Shown here piece by piece: positions 18,573 to 26,828 of a stretch of DNA of 64,000 bases. The notes under the pieces were generated by a model that was given only the letters and a program-made list of their open reading frames with translations, did no database searches and was not told the origin of the DNA. Every line of letters starts with the position of its first letter. The stretch's first letter is position 1. The stretch lies in NCBI GenBank assembly GCA_949287925.1, contig CASEIR010000054.1, positions 62,001 through 126,000 on the forward strand, written 5' to 3'. This DNA is from an uncultured Lachnospiraceae bacterium (lineage in GTDB: Bacteria > Bacillota > Clostridia > Lachnospirales > Lachnospiraceae). Position numbers and translations under genes: made by a program.

Positions 18573-19489
18573 TACATGGCGTGATTAATATTTATAAGGA
18601 AAAAGGGTATACATCTCATGATGTAGTGGCAAAATTGCGGGGAATCTTAGGGCAGCGCAAGATCGGTCATACCGGAACTCTGGATCCGGACGCGGAGGGA
18701 GTACTTCCCATATGTCTTGGAAGGGCCACGAAACTGTGTGATTTTCTGACAGAAAAAGAAAAAACCTATGAAGCGACACTGTTGCTGGGGTGTGTGACAG
18801 ATACCCAGGATACTTTGGGGCGGATTCTGGAAACCAGGGATGTGTCCGGGATAACCGGGGAGAAGATCCGGGAAGCTGTCTTGAAATTCGAAGGGGAATA
18901 TCCGCAGATCCCGCCGATGTATTCGGCAGTTAAGGTGAATGGTAAAAAACTTTATGAGCTGGCAAGAGAAGGAAAGACGGTGGAACGAAGACCGAGAATG
19001 GTTCAGATATTTTCGGCCCGAATCCGTTCTGTGGAGATTCCCAGGGTCCGGATGGAGATACGCTGTTCGAAAGGTACTTATATCCGTACACTGTGCCATG
19101 ATATCGGGGCAGAACTGGGATGCGGCGGATGTATGGAATCGCTGGAGCGGACGCAGTCTGGAGCGTTCTCAGTCCAAGACAGTTTGACTCTGGACGAGGT
19201 GGTTCAAAAGAGAGACCAGGGGAAGCTGGCAGAGATAGTTTGGCCGGTTGACCGTGTTCTTGAGCGGTATCCACGGATTGTGGTCAGTCCACAGTGGGAG
19301 AGTCTGGCCAGAAATGGAGGCGCTCTGCGGGAACAAACTGTGAAATGTGAAATAAAAGATCCGCCGGATGGAAGTCTGGTCAGATTATATGACAGCGACG
19401 GCCAGTTTATTGCGTTGTATGCATGGCACAGACAGAACAGAGAATACCGGATTAAAAAGATGTTTTTTCATGAAAAGACGGAAGAATAG
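18569..19489 (+). CDS. truB: tRNA pseudouridine(55) synthase TruB
   Basis: Makes pseudouridine 55 in the T loop of tRNAs. 306 aa; catalytic Asp39 lies in GHTGTLDPDAEGVL. The second conserved block, PQIPPMYSAVKVNGKKLYE, and RCSKGTYIRTLCHDIG follow, and a C-terminal PUA-like region ends the protein. ATG overlaps the stop of nrnA (ATGA). Followed 15 bases later by ribF. Confidence 0.96.
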   Translation: MIHGVINIYKEKGYTSHDVVAKLRGILGQRKIGHTGTLDPDAEGVLPICLGRATKLCDFLTEKEKTYEATLLLGCVTDTQDTLGRILETRDVSGITGEKIREAVLKFEGEYPQIPPMYSAVKVNGKKLYELAREGKTVERRPRMVQIFSARIRSVEIPRVRMEIRCSKGTYIRTLCHDIGAELGCGGCMESLERTQSGAFSVQDSLTLDEVVQKRDQGKLAEIVWPVDRVLERYPRIVVSPQWESLARNGGALREQTVKCEIKDPPDGSLVRLYDSDGQFIALYAWHRQNREYRIKKMFFHEKTEE

Positions 19490-19504
19490 TAAAGAGGGAT
19501 AAAT

Positions 19505-20428
19505 ATGGAGTATATCAGAGGACTGGAACAGTATTGCTGTGATGGCAGATCAGCAGTGACCTTTGGAAAATTCGACGGCCTGCATATCGGGCATCAGAAG
19601 CTTATCACAAAGGTACAGGAATTAAGCAGGGAAACAAGAGTCAGAAGCATTGTCTGTGCATTTGATATGCATCCGTTGTGGAAAGCTAAACAGGTACAGC
19701 CGCAGATTCTGATGGATGCGAAGGAACGTTATGAGCATCTGAAAGATGAAACGGACGTGCTGATTGAATGTCCGTTTACACCGCAGTTCAGTCAGGTAGA
19801 AGCAGAAGAGTTTATTGAACGGATCATCTGTGGCCTGCTGCATGCAAAATATGTGGTGGTAGGAACGGATTTCCAATTTGGCCGGGAGAAAAGAGGAGAT
19901 GTCCGGATGCTGGCGGAATATGCCGGAAGATGCGGGTATGAACTTTTTGTGATCGAAAAGGAGCGCTATCAGGACCGCATTATCAGCAGTACTTTTATCA
20001 AAGAGGTGCTGCGCCAGGGAGACGTATGTCTGGCTGAAACTCTTCTTGGATATCCTTATACACTCAAAGGCAGGGTGGAACATGGCAGACGCCTGGGAAG
20101 AACACTGGGATTTCCGACGGTAAATGTGGCTTGGCCAGATGAAAAAACGAGCCCTCCCAACGGAGTATATTTCAGCCGGATCCGTATCGACGGGAAATCA
20201 TATTACGCTATCTCGAACGTGGGGGTCAAGCCGACGGTGAGCGAAGCAGAGCGTAAGCTGATCGAAAGTTTTCTGCTTGACTTTGATGAAGATGTCTATG
20301 GAAAAGAAATTCAGATTGAACTGTTGCATTTCCGCCGCCCGGAGCAGAAATTTGAAGATGTGGCCGGGCTGAAAGAAGCGGTAGATCAGGATCTTCTGGC
20401 CGGGAAAGAATTCTTTGCTAACCGGTAA
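19505..20428 (+). CDS. ribF: Bifunctional riboflavin kinase / FAD synthetase
   Basis: Converts riboflavin to FMN and FMN to FAD. 307 aa; the N-terminal adenylyltransferase half has TFGKFDGLHIGHQKLI (HxGH nucleotidyltransferase motif) and ISSTFIKEVL, and the C-terminal flavokinase half has GRRLGRTLGFPTVNV, PPNGVYFSRI and NVGVKPTV. AGAGGGAT precedes the ATG. Last gene of the block before the separate rpsO promoter, its usual position. Confidence 0.96.
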   Translation: MEYIRGLEQYCCDGRSAVTFGKFDGLHIGHQKLITKVQELSRETRVRSIVCAFDMHPLWKAKQVQPQILMDAKERYEHLKDETDVLIECPFTPQFSQVEAEEFIERIICGLLHAKYVVVGTDFQFGREKRGDVRMLAEYAGRCGYELFVIEKERYQDRIISSTFIKEVLRQGDVCLAETLLGYPYTLKGRVEHGRRLGRTLGFPTVNVAWPDEKTSPPNGVYFSRIRIDGKSYYAISNVGVKPTVSEAERKLIESFLLDFDEDVYGKEIQIELLHFRRPEQKFEDVAGLKEAVDQDLLAGKEFFANR

Positions 20429-20436
20429 AATATTGC

Positions 20437-20465
20437 TTTACATCCCGCTGTATACATGCTATACT
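20437..20465 (+). promoter_or_regulatory. Sigma-A promoter of rpsO
   Basis: TTTACA (20437-20442), 17-base spacer, TATACT (20460-20465). Expected start near 20472, leaving an 88-base leader. Confidence 0.7.
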
Positions 20466-20471
20466 ATTGCA

Positions 20472-20559
20472 GTATGAAAGCCGATGTCCGGTAACCGGAT
20501 CACTCCGACCGTTACTTAATATCAGGCGTTTATGAATGATTTAAAGGAGGAAAACAACA
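20472..20559 (+). promoter_or_regulatory. Structured leader of rpsO (possible S15 autoregulatory site)
   Basis: Two mutually exclusive folds are seen: TCCGG-TAA-CCGGA (20487-20499), or GTAAC (20491-20495) with GTTAC (20511-20515) enclosing CGGA-TCAC-TCCG (20496-20507). S15 is known to repress its own mRNA through leader structures in several bacteria, which makes a switch of this kind plausible here. The ribosome binding site AAAGGAGG ends the leader. Confidence 0.5.
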
Positions 20560-20826
20560 ATGATTACAAAGGAACAGAAAGAACAGATCGTAGCAGAGTA
20601 TGGAAGAACAGCCGGCGACACTGGATCACCGGAGGTACAGATCGCGATTCTGACAGCAAGAATCAATGATTTGACCGATCATTTCAAGGCGAATCCGAAG
20701 GATCATCACTCCAGAAGAGGACTTCTTAAGATGGTTGGACAGAGAAGAGGACTTCTTGCATATCTGAAGAAGACGGATATTGAAAGATACCGTACACTGA
20801 TCGAGAGACTTGGTCTGAGAAAATAA
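20560..20826 (+). CDS. rpsO: 30S ribosomal protein S15
   Basis: Primary 16S rRNA-binding protein of the platform. 88 aa, beginning [16 protein letters not shown], with [17 protein letters not shown], the loop [17 protein letters not shown] and the C-terminal [12 protein letters not shown]; all features are canonical. It has its own promoter and terminator and precedes pnp, the usual pair. Confidence 0.98.
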   Translation: MITKEQKEQIVAEYGRTAGDTGSPEVQIAILTARINDLTDHFKANPKDHHSRRGLLKMVGQRRGLLAYLKKTDIERYRTLIERLGLRK

Positions 20827-20840
20827 TAGTAAATCAGTTG

Positions 20841-20875
20841 GGGCTGCCGTTATCTGGCAGCCCTGTTCTTTTATT
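20841..20875 (+). terminator. Intrinsic terminator of rpsO
   Basis: GGGCTGCC (20841-20848) pairs with GGCAGCCC (20856-20863), 7-base loop, followed by TGTTCTTTTATT. The T-tract is interrupted, so some read-through to pnp is likely. Confidence 0.8.
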
Positions 20876-20925
20876 GAGGATGATAATTGACACATAATTT
20901 TGTAGTGGAACATTTTTGCATAATA

Positions 20926-20934
20926 TGTTATAAT
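20926..20934 (+). promoter_or_regulatory. Extended -10 promoter of pnp
   Basis: TGTTATAAT is a perfect extended -10 element; the matching -35 region is poor. The transcript would begin near 20941, at the first base of the leader hairpin. Confidence 0.6.
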
Positions 20935-20944
20935 ATTCAAGATT

Positions 20945-21041
20945 GTGGAAAATCAATGGAGAACCGAGACCACTGAAAAGTGTATTTTTGCGATATTGCT
21001 GCTAAAGTGCTTTTTTCAGTAGTTTCGGTATTGATTGCCAC
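20945..21041 (+). promoter_or_regulatory. Long leader hairpin of pnp mRNA
   Basis: The 5' arm contains GTGG, AATCAAT and ACCGAGACCACTGAAAA; the 3' arm has TTTTCAGTAGTTTCGGT, ATTGATT and CCAC. They pair over about 30 bp with small bulges and G-U pairs, closed by a 30-base apical region. In E. coli a long pnp leader stem is cut by RNase III and then used by PNPase to control its own synthesis; the same logic may hold here. Confidence 0.65.
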
Positions 21042-21072
21042 AGAGGAAAATGAAAGGTAAAAGGAGAAGACT

Positions 21073-23160
21073 ATGTACAAAAAGTATGAGATGGAACTTG
21101 CCGGCCGTACGCTTCGTGTAGATGTTGACCGTGTAGCAAAGCAGGCTAATGGCGCGGTGCTGATGCATTACGGGGATACTACTGTGCTGTGTACGGCCAC
21201 AGCGTCTGAAAAACCAAGAGAGGGAATTGACTTTTTCCCGCTGAGCGTAGAATATAATGAACGGTTATATGCAGTCGGAAAGATTCCGGGTGGGTTCAAT
21301 AAGAGAGAAGGAAAGGCGTCTGAAAATGCTATCCTGACCTGCCGTGTGATCGACCGGCCTATGAGACCTCTGTTCCCCAAAGATTACCGGAATGATGTCA
21401 CACTGGAAAATCTGGTGCTGTCTGTGGAACAGGACTGCTCTCCGGAACTGACCGCTATGCTGGGTGCGGCAATTGCAACCTGTATTTCTGATATTCCGTT
21501 TGACGGTCCGATTTCCACCACACAGGTGGGACTGGTAGACGGTCAATTTGTGTTCAATCCGACGGCGGCGCAGAAAGAGGTTTCCGACCTCGCCCTTACC
21601 GTGGCTTCAACCAAAGAGAAGGTTATTATGATTGAAGCAGGAGCGAATGAAGTACCGGAACAGCAGATGATCGACGCGATTTTTGCGGCTCATGAGCTGA
21701 ACCAGAAAGTAATTGCATTTATAGAAACTATTGTGGCAGAATGCGGAAAACCAAAGCATGCGTATGAGAGCTGCGCAGTACCGGAAGAGTTGTTTGACGC
21801 CATCCGTGAGATCATCACACCGGAGCAGATGGAAGAAGCTGTTTTCACGGATGAAAAACAGGTGAGAGAGGAGAACATCCGCCAGATTACAGAAAAGCTG
21901 GAGGAAGCATTTGCGGATAATGAAGAATGGCTGGCTGTGCTTGGTGAAGCTGTATACCAGTATCAGAAAAAGACAGTGCGCAAGATGATCCTGAAAGACC
22001 ACAAACGTCCGGATGGACGTGCTATCGATCAGATCCGTCCACTGGCTGCTGAAGTAGATCTGATTCCGCGCGTGCATGGTTCTGCAATGTTCACCAGAGG
22101 ACAGACACAGATCTGTACCGTAACAACGCTGGCTCCGTTGGCAGAGGCTCAGCGTCTGGATGGACTGGATGAAGCGGAGACCTCCAAACGATACATGCAT
22201 CACTATAATTTCCCGTCTTATTCCGTGGGAGAGACCAGACCTTCCAGAGGACCAGGACGCCGCGAGATCGGTCACGGCGCGCTGGCAGAGCGTGCGCTTC
22301 TTCCGGTACTTCCGGATGAATCTGAATTCCCATATGCCATCCGCACTGTATCTGAGACTTTTGAATCGAATGGTTCCACTTCTCAGGCCAGTGTATGCGC
22401 ATCCTCGATGTCTTTGATGGCGGCCGGAGTGCCGATCCGTTCGGCAGTGGCAGGAATTTCCGCGGGCCTGGTAACAGGAGACACGGATGAAGATTACCTG
22501 GTACTGACGGATATTCAGGGACTGGAAGACTTTTTCGGAGATATGGACTTCAAGGTTGCAGGAACTCATAAGGGGATTACAGCGATCCAGATGGATATCA
22601 AGATTCATGGCCTGACAAGACCGATTATCGAGGAGGCGATTGCTGCAACTAAGAAAGCCAGAACGTATATTCTGGACGAGGTTATGAGCAAGACGATTGC
22701 AGAACCAAGACCGGAAGTCGGCGAATATGCGCCGAAGATTATTCAGATGCAGATTGATCCGCAGAAGATTGGAGATGTGGTTGGTCAGAGAGGAAAGACA
22801 ATCAATGCTATCATTGACCAGACCGGCGTTAAGATTGATATTACGGATGACGGAGCTGTTTCTATATGTGGAACGGATGCAGAGGGTATGGATACTGCAA
22901 GAAAGCTGATCCACATTATTGTAACAGATTTCGAAGCGGGCCAGGTTTTGGAAGGAAAAGTAATCAGTATTAAAGAATTTGGAGCGTTCCTTGAATTTGC
23001 TCCGGGAAAAGAAGGAATGGTACACATTTCCAAGCTGTCAAAAGAACGTGTTAACCATGTGGAGGATGTGCTCACGCTTGGAGATGTGGTGAAAGTAGTT
23101 TGTCTTGGAAAGGACAAGATGGGAAGATTTTCTTTCAGTATCAAGGATGTTGCAGAATAA
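21073..23160 (+). CDS. pnp: Polynucleotide phosphorylase
   Basis: Phosphorolytic 3'-5' exoribonuclease and part of the RNA degradosome. 695 aa: first RNase PH domain (about 1-140, GDTTVLCTATAS), helical linker, second RNase PH domain (about 310-545, THKGITAIQMDIKIHGL with the catalytic Asp), KH domain (IGDVVGQRGKTINAI) and a C-terminal S1 domain (EGKVISIKEFGAFLEF). An AAAAGGAGAA site precedes the ATG. Own promoter and leader hairpin upstream; terminator downstream. Confidence 0.98.
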   Translation: MYKKYEMELAGRTLRVDVDRVAKQANGAVLMHYGDTTVLCTATASEKPREGIDFFPLSVEYNERLYAVGKIPGGFNKREGKASENAILTCRVIDRPMRPLFPKDYRNDVTLENLVLSVEQDCSPELTAMLGAAIATCISDIPFDGPISTTQVGLVDGQFVFNPTAAQKEVSDLALTVASTKEKVIMIEAGANEVPEQQMIDAIFAAHELNQKVIAFIETIVAECGKPKHAYESCAVPEELFDAIREIITPEQMEEAVFTDEKQVREENIRQITEKLEEAFADNEEWLAVLGEAVYQYQKKTVRKMILKDHKRPDGRAIDQIRPLAAEVDLIPRVHGSAMFTRGQTQICTVTTLAPLAEAQRLDGLDEAETSKRYMHHYNFPSYSVGETRPSRGPGRREIGHGALAERALLPVLPDESEFPYAIRTVSETFESNGSTSQASVCASSMSLMAAGVPIRSAVAGISAGLVTGDTDEDYLVLTDIQGLEDFFGDMDFKVAGTHKGITAIQMDIKIHGLTRPIIEEAIAATKKARTYILDEVMSKTIAEPRPEVGEYAPKIIQMQIDPQKIGDVVGQRGKTINAIIDQTGVKIDITDDGAVSICGTDAEGMDTARKLIHIIVTDFEAGQVLEGKVISIKEFGAFLEFAPGKEGMVHISKLSKERVNHVEDVLTLGDVVKVVCLGKDKMGRFSFSIKDVAE

Positions 23161-23185
23161 AGATAAACATATACGGACAGGTGTC

Positions 23186-23208
23186 ACAGATGTGGCATCT
23201 GTTTTTTT
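23186..23208 (+). terminator. Intrinsic terminator of pnp
   Basis: ACAGATG (23186-23192) pairs with CATCTGT (23196-23202) with a 3-base loop, then TTTTTT. Confidence 0.85.
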
Positions 23209-23210
23209 AT

Positions 23211-23238
23211 ACATAAATACTTCTTGTCCTCATATATA
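23211..23238 (+). promoter_or_regulatory. Candidate sigma-E promoter of the spoIIIA operon
   Basis: ACATAAA (23211-23217), 13-base spacer, CATATATA (23231-23238) is a loose match to sigma-E (ATA..., CATACANT). The operon is sigma-E controlled in Bacillus; the sequence match alone is weak. Confidence 0.35.
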
Positions 23239-23261
23239 TGATGTAAAGAGGTGGACAAAAT

Positions 23262-24179
23262 ATGAAGAAGGAACAGATTATAAAAATCTTGCCACATAAT
23301 GTTAGAAAATATGTGCCTGAGGAAGCAGACAGACTGGATGATCTTCAGGAAATCAGACTTCGGACCGGACAGCAGCTGATCCTGAATTACAGGGGGAAAG
23401 AATACCGGACAGCATACCAGGTGACCGGAAAAGATATGAGGGAGGTTCTGGAATATGTCAGCCGTTATTCGCTGTACGCATATGAGCAGGAAATGCGTCA
23501 GGGATATATTACTGTGGAGGGAGGACATCGGGTGGGCCTTGCGGGACAGGTGGTTGTAGAACAGGGGAAGGTAAAAAATATGAAGTATGTTTCTTCGGTC
23601 AATATCCGGGTATCGCATGAGATCCCGGGATGTGCGGACCGCGTTCTTCTGCATTTGCTTAAGCAGGGAGAATTTTGCCACACGCTTCTGGTGTCGCCCC
23701 CGGGATGCGGGAAGACAACACTGCTCCGGGATCTGATCCGTCAGTTTTCGGACGGCAACGCTTATGTGAAGGGGAAAACAGTAGGGGTTGTGGATGAAAG
23801 ATCTGAGATCGGCGGATGTTTTCTGGGCGTATCACAGAACCATCTGGGATGTCGTACAGATATCTTGGACAGTTGTCCGAAAGCGGAAGGAATGATGATG
23901 ATGATCCGATCTATGGCGCCGCAGATCATTGCGGTGGACGAGATCGGTACTGTGGAAGATATTCACGCAGTCGAATATGCGATGCGATGCGGCTGCAAAA
24001 TACTGGCAACGATCCATGCGGAGACATTAGAAGAGCTGAGAAGAAAGCCGTTGCTGAATGAATTAATCATGCAGGACGGATTTCAGCGGTATATCCTTCT
24101 GGGGAACCGGAAACGGACCGGCCAGATTGAAGGTATCTATGATAACAGGGGAACTTTGCTGTACCGGGACGATCTTTAA
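23262..24179 (+). CDS. spoIIIAA: Stage III sporulation protein AA (ATPase)
   Basis: Secretion-type ATPase of the SpoIIIA-SpoIIQ channel between mother cell and forespore, needed for sigma-G activity. 305 aa; Walker A is SPPGCGKTTLLRD, Walker B region IIAVDEIGT, and there is a conserved HxGHR-type block (EGGHRVGLAGQVV). It resembles type II/IV secretion ATPases. First gene of the eight-gene operon; ATG follows AAGAGGTGG. The next gene starts 18 bases on. Confidence 0.96.
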   Translation: MKKEQIIKILPHNVRKYVPEEADRLDDLQEIRLRTGQQLILNYRGKEYRTAYQVTGKDMREVLEYVSRYSLYAYEQEMRQGYITVEGGHRVGLAGQVVVEQGKVKNMKYVSSVNIRVSHEIPGCADRVLLHLLKQGEFCHTLLVSPPGCGKTTLLRDLIRQFSDGNAYVKGKTVGVVDERSEIGGCFLGVSQNHLGCRTDILDSCPKAEGMMMMIRSMAPQIIAVDEIGTVEDIHAVEYAMRCGCKILATIHAETLEELRRKPLLNELIMQDGFQRYILLGNRKRTGQIEGIYDNRGTLLYRDDL

Positions 24180-24197
24180 ATAAGGAGGATAGTTGGA

Positions 24198-24719
24198 ATG
24201 GTTGCTAAAACAGCGGGGTGTATTCTGGTTCTTACGGCAACGACAGCGTGGGGGGCCAAAGCCGCATGTGAACTGGGACAGTGTTATGAGCAGGCACGCC
24301 AGCTGGAACTTCTGATGGTACGGCTGCGAAGTGAGATGCTTTATGCAAGAACTTGTCTTGGGGATGTGTTTTTATCGCTAGAAAAGGAATTCCCGGATCC
24401 GTTTTCAAAATGGATGAGCCAGATGTGCCGAGAGATGGAAAAAAGACAGGGAACGGCATTTTTCGAGATCTGGAGAGATTCTGTAACAGACTGTCTGGCA
24501 GATTCCGGACTTTTGGAAAAGGACAGAATCCGCCTCTCAGATCTGGGAAGCCAGCTTGGAGAAGCAGATCTGGAGATTCAGATCCGTGCCATAGATCTGT
24601 ATCTGGAAGAATTTAGACGTTCTATGGAAGAGATGCGTAAAGAGATGAAAAATAAACAAAAACTCTTCCGTTGTATGGGGATTATGTCAGGGCTGTTTAT
24701 TACAGTTTTTTTAATCTAG
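24198..24719 (+). CDS. spoIIIAB: Stage III sporulation protein AB
   Basis: Membrane component of the SpoIIIA complex, related to the GspF platform proteins of type II secretion. 173 aa: N-terminal hydrophobic segment (CILVLTATTAWGAKAA), long helical cytoplasmic part with the LVRL-like helix LELLMVRLRSEMLYARTCLG, written here in one 20-residue block, and a C-terminal membrane helix (IMSGLFITVFLI). TAAGGAGGATAG precedes the ATG. Second gene of the operon. Confidence 0.93.
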   Translation: MVAKTAGCILVLTATTAWGAKAACELGQCYEQARQLELLMVRLRSEMLYARTCLGDVFLSLEKEFPDPFSKWMSQMCREMEKRQGTAFFEIWRDSVTDCLADSGLLEKDRIRLSDLGSQLGEADLEIQIRAIDLYLEEFRRSMEEMRKEMKNKQKLFRCMGIMSGLFITVFLI

Positions 24720-24729
24720 GAGGTGGAAG

Positions 24730-24924
24730 GTGACAATCAGTCTGATTTTTAAAATTGCGGCAGTCGGAATACTGGTATCTATATTAAGCCAAGTACTGAA
24801 ACACAGCGGAAGGGAGGAACAGGCATTTTTGACGAGTCTTGCTGGTCTTTTGCTGGTCTTGTTCTGGATTGTGCCGTATATCTATGATTTGTTTGAAGAA
24901 ATCAGGGATCTGTTTTCCATGTAA
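24730..24924 (+). CDS. spoIIIAC: Stage III sporulation protein AC
   Basis: Small membrane protein of the SpoIIIA complex, 64 aa with two hydrophobic helices (IFKIAAVGILVSILSQVL and LTSLAGLLLVLFWIVPYIY) and the family motif SGREEQAF between them. GTG start at 24730 with AGGAGGTGG upstream. Too short to carry an enzyme; it probably forms a membrane ring or scaffold with SpoIIIAD. Confidence 0.93.
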   Translation: MTISLIFKIAAVGILVSILSQVLKHSGREEQAFLTSLAGLLLVLFWIVPYIYDLFEEIRDLFSM

Positions 24925-24942
24925 GATCCGGAGGTGAAAACA

Positions 24943-25329
24943 ATGGGAATTCTTGGAGTGGCCGTCCTTAGCGTTGCGGGTGTTCTGTTGGCTATACAAT
25001 TTAAAAACGGCAAAAGTGAGTATGGAGTCTATATCAGCCTTGCCTTAAGTCTGTTCATCTTCGCGGCAGTGCTGTCACAGCTGAAAGTGATGCTTCAGGC
25101 GTTCCGGTCCATAAGTGCTTACATAGAGGTGGATAAAGGATTTCTGGAAGTTCTGATTAAGATGGTTGGAATTACTTATATGTCGGAACTGGCATCAGGC
25201 TTTTGTAAAGATGCAGGATACCAGGCGATTGCGACTCAAGTTGAAATGTTCGGAAAAGTATTGATCCTGATTCTGAGTCTGCCGGTTCTGTCGGCTCTGC
25301 TAAGTACAATCCGGGAGTTCCTGCCATGA
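24943..25329 (+). CDS. spoIIIAD: Stage III sporulation protein AD
   Basis: Membrane protein of the SpoIIIA complex, 128 aa, four predicted hydrophobic helices; the C-terminal half is similar in style to SpoIIIAC (VGITYMSELASGFCKDAGY is the signature). ATG 24943 follows GGAGGTG with nine bases between; the GTG at 24934 lies within that site and is rejected. It overlaps spoIIIAE by four bases. Confidence 0.93.
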   Translation: MGILGVAVLSVAGVLLAIQFKNGKSEYGVYISLALSLFIFAAVLSQLKVMLQAFRSISAYIEVDKGFLEVLIKMVGITYMSELASGFCKDAGYQAIATQVEMFGKVLILILSLPVLSALLSTIREFLP

Positions 25330-26495
25330 AAAGAAGAAAGATGATCCGAATGAGTTTTGTGATCCTTTTGCTATGGATATTTTTGTTTCCGGCGGAGATA
25401 GAAGCATCAGAGATGGAGGAGGCAGAGATAGGGAGGGAAGCTGTGCAGGAAAAACTGCTGGATGAATTTTCTTTTGAAACGATTGACGAATCTGTCCGGG
25501 AGTTGTTCCCGGAGGAGAATCTGAGTTTTATGGATACAGTAAGGCAATTGCTGGATGGGGAGCTTGAACTGACAGGAGAACTTCTGAACCGGATTGTATG
25601 GGATCAACTGTCTTACGTCCTGCGGATCAACAAAAACAGTCTGATAAAAATTATTCTGATTGCATTTGCGGCGGCGGTACTCAGCAACTTTTCGAAGGTT
25701 TTTCAGAACCGGCAACTTTCAGATATCAGTTTTTATGCATTATATTTGTTGTTGATTGCGCTTTCGTTAAAAGTTTTTGATCTTACCTTGAGCTGGGCGG
25801 AAGGTGGAATCGAAGGACTGACAGATTTTATGGGGGTTTTCAGCCCTGTGTATTTTGCTGCGGTATCTGTCGCGAAAGGAAGTGTTACGGCTGCAGCATT
25901 CTATCATCTGGTATTGTTTCTTATTTATTTGTCGGAGTGGATTATTGTGAAAATCATACTGCCTATGATTCATATTTATATGATGATCCGGATTTTGGAC
26001 GCGTTATCAGAAGAAACATATCTGTCGAAATTTGCGGGGCTGATTCAGATGGTAATTTCCTGGGGATTGAAATCATTGCTGGCATGGATCATAGGATTAA
26101 ATGTGATCCAAGGAATGATCAACCCGGCGATCGATACGGTGAAACGGAGCGTGGTCACCCGGGGAGCGGAAGCAATCCCGGGAGTAGGAGATGCGTTAGG
26201 GGGAATGGCGGAAGTGGCGGCCGGAACAGCAGTTCTGGTAAAAAACGGCATTGGTATGACCGGAGCTGTTATTGCGGTTGGGATCTGCCTGGTTCCTCTG
26301 GCACAGATCGGAGGAGCGGTTTTACTGTACAAACTGGCAGCTGCAGTTATTCAGCCTATATCGGATCCACGGATCGTAGGATGTGTGGAAACAGTCGGCG
26401 AGGGGTGTCTGCTTCTTATGAAACTGATTTTTACGACAGGACTTTTGTTTTTGTTGACCATAGCTGTAGTGACTATGGTGACAGGAGGCAATTAG
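25326..26495 (+). CDS. spoIIIAE: Stage III sporulation protein AE
   Basis: Polytopic membrane protein of the SpoIIIA channel, 389 aa. It begins with a signal peptide (MSFVILLLWIFLFP, then a likely cleavage region near residue 26), an acidic extracellular/intermembrane segment, and then about seven or eight membrane helices with SVAKGSVTAAAFYHL, LNVIQGMINPAIDTVK and IPGVGDALGGMAEVA as conserved blocks. ATG overlaps the stop of spoIIIAD. Confidence 0.94.
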   Translation: MKRRKMIRMSFVILLLWIFLFPAEIEASEMEEAEIGREAVQEKLLDEFSFETIDESVRELFPEENLSFMDTVRQLLDGELELTGELLNRIVWDQLSYVLRINKNSLIKIILIAFAAAVLSNFSKVFQNRQLSDISFYALYLLLIALSLKVFDLTLSWAEGGIEGLTDFMGVFSPVYFAAVSVAKGSVTAAAFYHLVLFLIYLSEWIIVKIILPMIHIYMMIRILDALSEETYLSKFAGLIQMVISWGLKSLLAWIIGLNVIQGMINPAIDTVKRSVVTRGAEAIPGVGDALGGMAEVAAGTAVLVKNGIGMTGAVIAVGICLVPLAQIGGAVLLYKLAAAVIQPISDPRIVGCVETVGEGCLLLMKLIFTTGLLFLLTIAVVTMVTGGN

Positions 26496-26498
26496 GAG

Positions 26499-26801
26499 AT
26501 GTTTGATTATCTGTATGATTGGATGAAAAATATCGCATATTTTATGATTCTTGCAACGACAGTGATCCATCTTTTGCCGGATTCTGATTATCGCAGATAT
26601 ATCCGGCTGTTTATGGGAATGGTGCTGGTAGTGCTGCTGGCAGCGCCGGTATTTCAACTGTTTGACAGAAAAGAGGCTTTGGAGCAGATATTCGACAGCC
26701 GTGTATACCAGGAACAGATGGAATCCATTGAAGATGCGGCTTCTTTTCTGTATGAGATTCGGGAAGAGGATTATCTGGATTCTATAACAGAAGATCCGTA
26801 G
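26499..26801 (+). CDS. spoIIIAF: Stage III sporulation protein AF, short form
   Basis: Position and N-terminal features identify SpoIIIAF: a first membrane helix (IAYFMILATTVIHLL), the SDYRRYIRLFMGM block and a second helix (MVLVVLLAAPVFQLF). The protein stops at residue 100, while known members are about 180-210 aa and have a C-terminal ring-building-type domain outside the membrane. Only 27 bases separate its stop from the spoIIIAG start, so no remnant of that domain is present and a simple frameshift does not explain it. The AGGAG of the preceding gene end serves as ribosome binding site. Confidence 0.85.
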   Translation: MFDYLYDWMKNIAYFMILATTVIHLLPDSDYRRYIRLFMGMVLVVLLAAPVFQLFDRKEALEQIFDSRVYQEQMESIEDAASFLYEIREEDYLDSITEDP

Positions 26802-26828
26802 ACAGATGGAAAATCAGGGAGGGTAAAG

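Noticed and set aside
21607..23025. 472-aa open frame on the minus strand across pnp
   Set aside because: It is a shadow of the pnp reading frame: no ribosome binding site, no family features, and pnp on the other strand is certain. Similar long antisense frames over metH (43827-45134), infB (14799-15971) and alaS (48867-49778) were dropped for the same reason.
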